Below, piece by piece: positions 57,301 through 64,000 of a DNA stretch of 64,000 nt. The stretch is from assembly GCA_907163375.1 (NCBI GenBank), contig CAJQUW010007129.1:1-64000 (forward strand), given 5' to 3'. The first letter of the stretch is position 1; each line of letters starts with the position of its first letter. Under the pieces are notes generated by a model, which saw only the letters and a program-made list of their open reading frames with translations, was not told the DNA's origin and did not search any database. The position numbers were made by a program, and so were the translations under genes. The DNA is from Prostheceraeus crozeri (lineage: Eukaryota; Platyhelminthes; Polycladida; Euryleptidae).

Positions 57301-58229
57301 ACACAAAAGCCATGGTTGAGAAAGTACATTGATATGAATTCACAAAAGAGAGCTCAATCAAGTACCAACTTTGAAAAGTCATTTTATAAGTTGAAAAATA
57401 ATTCTTTATATGGTAAAACAATGGAAAATGTAAGACGAAGGAGAAAATTCAAATTAGTAAACAGCGTGGAACAATGTCGAAAATTATCAAATCATCTTCT
57501 CTATGTACAGCATAAGATATTTGATGAAGATCTAGTTGGTATGGAAATGTATAAACCTTCAATAATGTTGAATAAATTGATTTATGTTGGTCAGGCAGTA
57601 CTTGACTATAGCAAATTGGAAATGCACCAGTTATACTACAATGATTTGAAAAGATGTCCACCGATAAATAGAACGCGGCTTTGTGGAGGTGATACCGATA
57701 GTTTTTCCTATGTTTGTACACCTCACCATCTGTCCGCCTGGAGGATGTACTGCTATATTTTGGGGAAAAATTTGACTCTTCAAACTATGACAGTCATCAC
57801 CGACTATACTCAACTACAAACAGAGTCAGATTAGGTTGTTTTAAGGATGAGTGTGCGGGAAAGTTGCTTGAGGAAATGATCTTGCTAAAACCAAAAATTT
57901 ATTCAATGAAATATCTAGATTCAACTTGTGATAGCATCAAGCGGGCAAAAGGAGTGCAGAGAGCTGCAGTTAAAAAATTACATCATAATGATTATAGGAC
58001 TGTGTACTACAGTGAGAAAGATACAAGTGAGGAAATGACAATTATAAATTCTAAAAATCACGTAGTCACTACAAAATCATTTAGAAAGCGAGGACTTTCA
58101 CTTTGGGAGGATAAGCGCTGTTGGTTAAATAAAAATCTATCTCTACCATATGGACACTATAGTTTAGGACTTCTCCCACCTTCAAAGAGAAGAAGATTCC
58201 TTCCTGCTACAGGTGACGTAGAATTTTAA
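54332..58229 (+). pseudogene. Polinton protein-primed DNA polymerase B with N-terminal zinc fingers, broken in four places
   Basis: Three C2H2-type fingers lie N-terminally (CSKCGKTFTLNGSLQRHEKLC, CRKCPYEAKRQDSLKRHNLLC and CSRCGKTYNSISKFRQHMNVH), each beginning CxxC. A Polinton-typical region with INVHSNANDCFLYSVLSML and IPKFEKNNDIKINIHLYE follows, then a fourth finger near 55555. The exonuclease shows VYADIDCYID and, later, FHNFKNYDSH. Polymerase motifs are SYIDVNNLYG (A, about 56880), KLKNNSLYGKTMEN (B, about 57400) and GGDTDSFSY (C, about 57690). Breaks: TAA 54560-54562, frameshift near 55500, in-frame TAG 56173-56175, frameshift near 57720. The element's replicase; inactive as read. Confidence 0.9.
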
Positions 58230-58462
58230 GAAATTTAACAAAGCAAACTGACCAATCACTGCATTTCTGCGCAGTTATGCTTACTAATACATAGGTAGAT
58301 TAAATATAAAATGAAATTTCTACATTTTTCCGATGTGTAGAAATAATTACCAAAACATAGTTAGTCCTACTATGAATTGAAGACGTAGCACTCAACATCA
58401 TTCCGATATGTTGAGATGTAAAATAACAAGCTTTATGCAAGCAAATAAATTTAGGTTTATAT
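58230..58462. other. Short intergenic stretch in the Polinton
   Basis: 233 bp with no recognised gene; contains the leader of the next ORF. Confidence 0.5.
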
Positions 58463-58831
58463 TTGAAAACATGCCTCAGAACATGGAAATTAAATGACTC
58501 ACAAAGCATTCACATAACAAATTCTAAGAAAGTAGTCTTTCCTCACTTAATAACAAATAGTGGGGGAAAGCATAGTGGCGTTCGCATTAGCCTTGACGCA
58601 TTGTCTTCACTGAAAGAATTCGCTGATCTGATTGATAACCATAAGACACGGATGAAGATTCCACTCGATCAAAAGGTATGGATAAAGTGTGACTCTACCG
58701 TCAACCTATATGTCTGTTCACCAAAGAGAGAAGATATTGACTATCGATTTTTCCGTTTCAGTGACGTCACATGGAGAAACTTTACAAAAGAGATACTACC
58801 ACATTTGATTTCATTCATTAAGGATGGATGA
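58463..58831 (+). CDS. Small Polinton ORF, possible PC4-like (transcription coactivator p15 fold) protein
   Basis: About 120 residues. KKVVFPHLITNSGGKHSGVR leads into ISLDALSSLKEFADLI, which recalls the PC4 strand-turn-strand ending in a GISL...W..L helix; a second such pattern is VNLYVCSPK ... FRFSDVTWRNFTKEILPHL. PC4 folds bind single-stranded DNA and help transcription start. The match is weak and by eye. The frame has no in-frame ATG near its start (it opens with TTG); an ATG at 58471 is one frame off, so an indel near 58485 is possible. Its TGA overlaps the ATG of the next ORF (ATGGATGA at 58824), as in compact viral genomes. Confidence 0.4.
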   Translation: MKTCLRTWKLNDSQSIHITNSKKVVFPHLITNSGGKHSGVRISLDALSSLKEFADLIDNHKTRMKIPLDQKVWIKCDSTVNLYVCSPKREDIDYRFFRFSDVTWRNFTKEILPHLISFIKDG

Positions 58832-59147
58832 CATCAAGCGGATGGAAGTCGTGAATCGCATGTTAACTACAAAAGTAAACTCAAAACTCAATCTTCAAGA
58901 AATTGAGCGGAACATTCCCAATCGAAAGCAATGGTTATTAATAAAACACAAGATGAAGCCGACAACGAATCTACATCTGGGAAGACCCTCAACGTTAACA
59001 TGGAGGATACAGAGGAAGGATAAATATGTGACTATCCTATTCTTTCCAAATGGAACAATCCAGTGTGTTGGTGGCTTCACTGATGGTGATCTACCATATC
59101 TACATTCTACGCTGGAAAATTTACTTCGAGACTCATTATCTGAATGA
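58824..59147 (+). CDS. TBP-like protein, first-repeat-like half
   Basis: 107 residues. VNSKLNLQEIERNIPN matches the first strand and helix of a TBP repeat (V-x-x-KL-D/N-L-x-x-I), and WRIQRKDKYVTILFFPNGTI followed by QCVGG matches the R-x-R/Q-x(n)-T-x-L-I-F-x-x-G-K-x-x-C-T-G core, with the DNA-intercalating Phe of the IFxSG turn kept (ILFFPNG). The spacing between these parts is longer than in canonical TBP (an extra 10-15 residues around RKQWLLIKHKMKPTTNLH). It starts at an ATG overlapping the previous stop and ends at TGA 59145-59147 in frame with the next ORF. It would act in the nucleus by bending promoter DNA; that function is inferred. Confidence 0.6.
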   Translation: MDDIKRMEVVNRMLTTKVNSKLNLQEIERNIPNRKQWLLIKHKMKPTTNLHLGRPSTLTWRIQRKDKYVTILFFPNGTIQCVGGFTDGDLPYLHSTLENLLRDSLSE

Positions 59148-59150
59148 AAA

Positions 59151-59438
59151 GTGAAGACAATGACTGTGCTATGTGAATTGAACCATCATTATGATTTTCG
59201 TAAAGTCACATCATCAAATAGTCTCACTTATGAAGTGGAACTATTTCCAGCAGCACAGATGACTAACTGGCACCCATATCATGTTCATGTGTTCCATAAT
59301 GGAAAGGTTGTGATAACCGGCATTAAAGACCTAAATGATGTTCCTCCCATCCTATGTGATTTGAGAAAAATATTTGTGAAATCTACATTGCAGATATGTA
59401 AACAACTAGAAAAGAACTGTACATTTGTGAATACATAA
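59151..59438 (+). CDS. TBP-like protein, second-repeat-like half
   Basis: Same frame as the preceding ORF, starting one codon after its TGA; the first ATG is at 59160. About 92 residues: VLCELNHHYDFRKV, then TYEVELFPAA and HVFHNGKVVITGIKDLNDVP, closely following the second repeat of TATA-binding protein, where YEPELFPG and FVSGKVVLTGAK hold the intercalating phenylalanines; both are present here. A final helix (PPILCDLRKIF) fits the end of the fold. A nonsense mutation in one two-repeat gene, stop readthrough, or two subunits that pair are all possible. Confidence 0.65.
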   Translation: MKTMTVLCELNHHYDFRKVTSSNSLTYEVELFPAAQMTNWHPYHVHVFHNGKVVITGIKDLNDVPPILCDLRKIFVKSTLQICKQLEKNCTFVNT

Positions 59439-59512
59439 TGAAATGTAAACGTGTTTTGTTTTTCCTCTAAACCCAACGATTTGGAACATAAAAACAAGGA
59501 CATTTACATATA

Positions 59513-59526
59513 AATAAAGCTTTATT
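59513..59526. terminator. Palindromic bidirectional polyadenylation signal
   Basis: AATAAAGCTTTATT is a perfect 14-bp palindrome giving AATAAA on both strands. It sits exactly where the plus-strand block (ending 59438) and minus-strand block (ending 59525) converge, and the protease stop codon TAA overlaps its minus-strand copy. Confidence 0.75.
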
Positions 59527-59986
59527 ACAAAACAGATTCAATATACTTTGTACAAATTACATCATTTTTATAGCAGTCTTTCGAAAAAAGTTGTAAAACA
59601 CTTTTGCAGTTATTTTTCAATGGTCTCTCGTTTATGAAATAGAGCACATAACCACCGCACATTAGAGATACATTGCTTTGGAGTGGAAACGATGTAACTT
59701 TCTTAGTCGTCCAGGAGAACCTGTTCATCCATAGTGCAATGTCATGTAAGCGAGGTAGATTAAGAGAGTCAAAATATTCGGCCACTTTATAGCGATTGAT
59801 GTACACTGCAACCCAATGTTTTCCAGGGAGATTGTTGCTGTCCGTATTGATGATGAGCGAACAAGGATAGAAAGGAATTGAATTAGGTAAATTATCTCTA
59901 GAAAAGACATCAAGAAATATTGTCTTGGAGTAGGGATGAGCATTCCCCATTTTCCTCAAGATTTCGGTGTTGCTTAGGTTACTCAT
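59525..59986 (-). CDS. Polinton adenain-like cysteine protease
   Basis: 153 residues, intact. GKHWVAVYI supplies the catalytic His, EYFDS the acidic residue, PLQSNVSLMCGGYVLYFI the oxyanion Gln and the nucleophile Cys, in the order and spacing of adenovirus-type (C5/ULP-like) proteases. Such enzymes cut capsid precursors during particle maturation. The ATG overlaps the capsid stop as ATGA (59983-59986), suggesting coupled expression, and the TAA overlaps the shared polyadenylation signal. Confidence 0.85.
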   Translation of the reverse strand: MSNLSNTEILRKMGNAHPYSKTIFLDVFSRDNLPNSIPFYPCSLIINTDSNNLPGKHWVAVYINRYKVAEYFDSLNLPRLHDIALWMNRFSWTTKKVTSFPLQSNVSLMCGGYVLYFINERPLKNNCKSVLQLFSKDCYKNDVICTKYIESVL

Positions 59987-61257
59987 CTCTGATAGCTGAC
60001 AGTTACGTCTCGCATTCTCGTTATTTCAACTTTGCTATCATAAATGAGGCAAGTAATTGTTTTCTTCAAAGGTGACTCAAATGATACCTCTAGTCGTAGA
60101 TTACCAGGCTTTGTAACTCCTACGCTTTCACCACCTAGATCTGAATCTGCTGTGAGATTGTATATAATGAAGAAATAAACATTTTTATACATATCCATCG
60201 TAATTCCATTTGAATCATCTGTGTTAAACATGCTCAGTACAGTGAAAGTAGAACCATATTCACGTGCAAATTTGCCCTCTATAAAATTAGGCTCATAAGC
60301 TTTGCAAGCAACAAATTTTCCATCCTGATAGAGTGCTAGTTTACTAACGTTAAAGTGTTGGAAATTAAATGGATTCTTTTCAAAAGCACCAATAAATGAC
60401 TCATTTTGCACAAATGTGATATACACCGCCTTCGGCATCGTGGTGGGAAAAAGATTTGGGTAGGCATGAGGGGATGATCCCGCACCAATTGTGAAGTTTG
60501 TTAACACACTGTGATTAACTGGATATATTGCATTGCTTTTCCTCAATCCTGTCGCATGCTCGTTGATGACTGACGGGTTCATTGTTACTCTCCTTACATT
60601 GAGCACGGCACTACTTATGTTGATTTGATAGTTTGTAGCTCCAAAAGCCATTAACGCGAACTCAGGATTTGCACGAATAAATTTTATTTGCATTTTAACC
60701 TGTGATAGTAGATATCTAGATTGACGAAAGAAATCAAGATAGACAGGTCCTTTCAAGTATAATTCTTTTGAATCTGCTGTCAATTCCATTCGTTTTTTTT
60801 AAACCTCCACTTGAAACCTCATCAAATTTCCCTTGCTGATCATCATACAAGCCGGCAACTTGCAAGTGTGACTGTTTAGCTTGTTTCTGAAATTGTGTCA
60901 TTGTATTTATCTATGCTCCATAGGGATTTGCTCGATCCCCTCCTTCAATCTTTTGTCATTCAATACTAAATACACATCTGAGAATAGACTGGCAATAGGA
61001 AGATTTGTCAATCCCACTTCATCCTTAGTTGAATCAATATTGGTACCATCAGTCTTTTTAATTTGTATACACAATTCTAAATCAATGGATTGACAGTCAA
61101 TGTAATCTTGAGGATTAGCAGGTATATCAAACTGAATAGGCTGTTGGCTACCATCGATATTTGTTGTAGGGACTATGTCTACAATAGTTGAGGTAATAAT
61201 GTCAGTTTGATGAGGCGGTGAATCAAAGAAATACAAAGCCGAATTGATACTCTGCAT
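59983..61257 (-). pseudogene. Polinton major capsid protein (double jelly-roll), two frameshifts
   Basis: The N-terminal frame (61257-60907) has the family's start (SALYFFDSPPHQTDI), QFDIPANPQDYIDCQSIDLE and LFSDVYLVLND. The C-terminal frame (60789-59983) has VYLDFFRQSRYLLSQVKMQI and FIRANPEFALM, followed by strands and a basic end. Between them about 110 bp is open in a third frame (around AGLYDDQQGKF). So one shift lies near 60905 and another in the run of eight T near 60797-60804. The protein forms hexon-like capsomers. Because one break is in a homopolymer, sequencing error is a fair explanation. Confidence 0.75.
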
Positions 61258-61341
61258 CGTATTAGCTTTACAAACATGTTGTATTCCTTCGTTTTGACTT
61301 GTTTTCAGTCGCTGTGGAACTTCGCTTGCGCTTTCTTGCTT

Positions 61342-61749
61342 TCACACGACGTCTTGATTTAGAACGTGCTGCTCTGGTGGGCTTTTACTTTTCCTACGCC
61401 TTTGCTTAGTAACTCGGCCTGATCCAACTTGTCTTGACTTCCTACGTTTCTTCCGGACTGTACACCTCGTCTTTGTTAAATCATCTAATGCGTCTATGGC
61501 AGATTGCTGTGCACACAATTTCATGGATTCACCGATATCCTCCCCTTGAAGTGCATCAGCTGCAACATTTGCACCAAAGTCTAAAGCTCTGTTTCCAACC
61601 CGCTTCATGAATGGTACGCCATACTTTTTGAGTGTTGGGAGAACCATACGTCTTAGTGCACCGAATATGCCTCCTCCAACTTGCCGTCTACCTCCAACAA
61701 ACAAGGGATAGCCGCTCTGATAGGATGGACCACTGTAAATGCCTGACAT
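61342..61749 (-). CDS. Small basic virion-core-like protein (adenovirus pX/pVI-like)
   Basis: 135 residues. Gly-rich N-terminus with GGRRQVGGGIFGALRRM, an amphipathic stretch VLPTLKKYGVPFMKRVGNRA, then ANVAADALQGEDIGESMK, and a strongly basic tail (TKQRRRKSKSPP). This organisation is seen in Polinton and adintovirus proteins likened to adenovirus core or membrane-lytic proteins. It lies between the two capsid genes on the same strand. Role in DNA condensation or membrane passage is inferred. Confidence 0.6.
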   Translation of the reverse strand: MSGIYSGPSYQSGYPLFVGGRRQVGGGIFGALRRMVLPTLKKYGVPFMKRVGNRALDFGANVAADALQGEDIGESMKLCAQQSAIDALDDLTKTRCTVRKKRRKSRQVGSGRVTKQRRRKSKSPPEQHVLNQDVV

Positions 61750-61792
61750 TATGTCCTGTGGATAATTATAGATCCTACAATAGCGTAAAGCC

Positions 61793-63369
61793 TTAATCTC
61801 GTGTCCTCATGTGTAGTGTCGAAACAGTAACACCACAGAATGGTACTACTTCACCTATATCATCATGAATTGATATGTCAATTCTATTGATGACATTTCT
61901 GCTCATTGGTACATACATTGTGTTAATAATTTCTCGATGGATTAGTTGCTTCCTCACGGATGAGAGCGGAAATGTGCGCAAAAGTGGGGCTTCAATGTCA
62001 CCAACCCTTGCATATTCAATGATGTTACAATAGACGTACAAGTTCTTATATCCCGCTCTAATGATGGTGTTGTATCGCCTGTTGATGTACCTTCATAAAT
62101 AGTTGATTTTGAGAATCCCAATGTGGTCGTGAACACGCTATCCAGCTTGCTAAGAGAGTTCTTCCCTACCTTTAGAATCATGCGTTTCTTATGTGGGTCA
62201 TAAGAAAAGTGATATTCATCTGCATCAAGGTAATCTACACCAAACTCATTTAACTTTGTGCACAATTCAGATGGCGTTTTCAAGCTTTCAATGTTCAAAT
62301 TAACTCTTTTTACCAGTTCACTAGAAGTAGTCAATTCATCACCCACAATGTCCTCGCTGTATACGTGGATATCCCATGAAAAGTTTGCTGATGCTTTGAG
62401 TTTAGAAGAGGATAAATGAACCTTGTATGTATCATTTAATTCTGTCAGCAAAGGTGCGCTTTCAAGGCCTTTAAACATCCCAAACATTTCAGATCCAAAT
62501 TCAATAACAGCGGACTCAGACCATTCCAATGGTGTCTTTTTAGTAAAAACAAGAAATTCTACCTCCGTTTCAACAGTAAATAAAGTTACTTTCTCTTTCT
62601 TATATTCACAAGTCATTAAAGTTTCTGGCACTGATCTTTGAATCTTTCTTGCAACGTCTTCAACACTTCTAATAACTTCAAATTGATTCTTTACTCGGAT
62701 GCTCCTTTTTTGTAATGCATACAATGGCACGATTCTACATCGAAAATAAGTGACTTTCCTCTCCGAATTCCACCCACGACCATTATACCAATACCTTGAT
62801 GAGAATGTTGTTCTGGAATACCCCAAAGTATGAATCAAATCCTTACCCAATACAAGAAGAACATGCTTCCCTTCTTTCAACAATTTTGTTGACCCCTTTA
62901 CGACTAGTCTGTAGAATTTATTCAAAGTCAGCTTGAAGAGATCATTTATTTGTTGAACCATTCTACCGATTTCCTTTTCTGTATCTTGCAAGCTCATTGT
63001 GGTAACTTTAGAATCAAAAGTGGACGTTGCAAATGCCTTTTGAATTTTAATCATGTTTTGGACAGATGGTAGAGATGTTGAAAAAGGATGTAAGGTTAGA
63101 TGATGAAAAGCCCATGTACTATGTAGCCTATTTTGAAATATGCGAAAGCAATCATCTTTCTCTCGCACTTCTTTATGTAATTCAAAATAGTTGTTTTTTT
63201 TTAGCAAACTGATGTCGTTGTAATAAGTAATTTCATTTAGAGCAACTTCATGGGGTCCGTCCAGAGTTATTTGATTAGCGAATTCAACAGAGTATTGAGA
63301 TGGTCTGTTGCCTGGGAATATCTTTGGGTTGCTGTTGCTTGGAAGAATGATGTTGAAGTTAGTAGACAT
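61793..63369 (-). pseudogene. Second Polinton structural protein (minor capsid/penton candidate), one frameshift
   Basis: Starts at ATG 63369 with FNIILPSNSNPKIFPGN, then NQITLDGPHEVALNEITYY, the N-terminal signature of a conserved Polinton structural protein. The frame runs to near 62040, where a shift moves the C-terminal part (VYCNIIEYARVGDIEAPLLR ... INRIDISIHDDIGEVVPF) to another frame ending at 61793. About 520 residues in total. I assign it to the minor-capsid/penton class by gene context and beta-rich pattern; the exact class name is uncertain. Confidence 0.55.
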
Positions 63370-63409
63370 GTTGACCTCATGTATGTAAGAAGTCACATGT
63401 TACATTACC

Positions 63410-64000
63410 TCAAAAGCTACGAGTTTCTCCCACCTCCACATTTTGTAGATCCTGGTGCGTTATCCAGCTATTGAGTGAATCAGGATACCCTTTCCATTTA
63501 ACTAGATATTTCCTTTGATTGCCATGACTTTTCTTCCTGATTATTTTATCAATCATATACACCTCTTCACTTCTGTCTACTACTTGCAATTCATATGAGT
63601 AAAATTTTCCTTCAATTGGATTATCATGGTAATCTATCAATTTGTACATGATGGGTCTAAATTTTCTATTTACTTCATCTACAAAAAACTCTTCTTCAGT
63701 CCAATTAGGTAGATAACCCTTCTCAAATGTAGACTTAACCTTCGAAATCCGAAGTCTATCACCAACATTTATTTTCTTTTCATTGGAAATGTTTTTCGCT
63801 TTCTTATCATACAATCGAAGCCATACATCCATTGTATTATCTGGGGTAACATCAATTGGTCGCATCTTAATAATACGCTGATAGCTTTCATTGTAATTCT
63901 TAACAAATTTCTGCAACTCATCTGGCCAAACATGTGTATTTTTTGCAGCAAAATAGCGCCATATTTTCGTTTTCAATGTGCGATTGAACCTCTCAGCCAT
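63410..64000 (-). CDS. Polinton integrase, C-terminal part with chromodomain (runs off the window)
   Basis: 196 residues, N-terminally cut by the window edge. It begins at the end of the catalytic core (AERFNRTLKTKIWRYF, with the third catalytic Glu), then the linker and SH3-like region (NVGDRLRISKVKSTFEKGY), and finishes with a chromodomain: YMIDKIIRKKSHGNQRKYLV, then KWKGYPDSLNSWITHQDL. Such c-integrases insert the element; the chromodomain may guide it to marked chromatin. It lies 41 bp upstream of the next minus-strand gene. No stops are seen in the visible part. Confidence 0.85.
   Translation of the reverse strand: MAERFNRTLKTKIWRYFAAKNTHVWPDELQKFVKNYNESYQRIIKMRPIDVTPDNTMDVWLRLYDKKAKNISNEKKINVGDRLRISKVKSTFEKGYLPNWTEEEFFVDEVNRKFRPIMYKLIDYHDNPIEGKFYSYELQVVDRSEEVYMIDKIIRKKSHGNQRKYLVKWKGYPDSLNSWITHQDLQNVEVGETRSF

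Larger units (their letters stand above)
54332..64000. mobile_element. Polinton/Maverick (adintovirus-like) element, right end outside the window
   Basis: Contains PolB, adenain-type protease, double-jelly-roll major capsid protein, a second capsid-type protein, an adenovirus core-like basic protein and a chromodomain integrase, the standard Polinton set. Plus-strand genes occupy the left half and minus-strand genes the right half. The left TIR could not be placed; it may lie anywhere from about 50.3 to 54.3 kb. Several genes carry stops or frameshifts, so the copy is decayed or the sequence has errors. Confidence 0.9.

Noticed and set aside
1-64000. CRISPR arrays, rRNA genes, bacterial operons
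   Set aside because: No spaced short repeats, rRNA landmarks or Shine-Dalgarno-led gene strings were seen; the content is eukaryotic.

Overview
This window is animal nuclear DNA, most likely from an aquatic invertebrate; I cannot name the species. The evidence is GT-AG introns, AT-rich spacers and a dense, nested set of animal transposons: hAT, P element/THAP, piggyBac, Tc1/mariner, RTE-type LINE, Penelope-like, Gypsy LTR and a Polinton/Maverick. There is no clear conserved host housekeeping gene. Almost every coding region is a mobile element or a candidate cargo gene.

Layout. 1-8840: two and a bit head-to-tail copies of a 4.2-4.5 kb unit with a shattered reverse transcriptase; copies differ mainly by indels and long homopolymers, so consensus quality looks poor here. 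8841-9430: a 165-bp tandem satellite. 11471-14790: a hAT/ZMYM1-like transposase gene with three exons whose phases join perfectly. 16607-16924: a Penelope-type GIY-YIG fragment. 16971-21168: a P element with 47-bp terminal inverted repeats (TIRs), a flanking direct repeat and an uninterrupted 924-residue THAP transposase; a 937-bp solo LTR sits in its 3' part. 20170-31374 and 39045-50251 are near-identical 11.2-kb copies, each holding the LTR, the P right end, an RTE LINE lodged in a piggyBac C-terminal remnant, a broken piggyBac with TTAA ends, and a 133-residue ORF of unknown function. Between them lies a 5'-truncated Gypsy element (31375-39981) whose protease is split by a Tc1/mariner element and whose pol continues into a TatD-family nuclease. 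The simplest reading is one 18.9-kb tandem duplication, or two haplotypes joined head to tail by the assembler.

51.5-54.2 kb holds a multi-exon gene of unknown function. From 54.3 kb to the window edge is a Polinton. Its plus-strand block has a protein-primed DNA polymerase B with N-terminal zinc fingers, followed by three small ORFs. Its minus-strand block has adenain-type protease, major capsid protein, a pX/pVI-like basic protein, a second capsid-type protein and the C-terminal part of a chromodomain integrase. The blocks converge on a palindromic two-way polyadenylation signal. No packaging ATPase is visible; it may lie beyond 64000.

The most unusual find is in the small plus-strand ORFs of the Polinton: 58824-59147 and 59151-59438 resemble the first and second repeats of TATA-binding protein, in one frame and separated by a single TGA, with a possible PC4-like ORF overlapping upstream. 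This suggests a transposon-encoded transcription-initiation module. The Gypsy-TatD arrangement is the second notable find. Similarity calls rest on motif reading by eye; none was confirmed by search.
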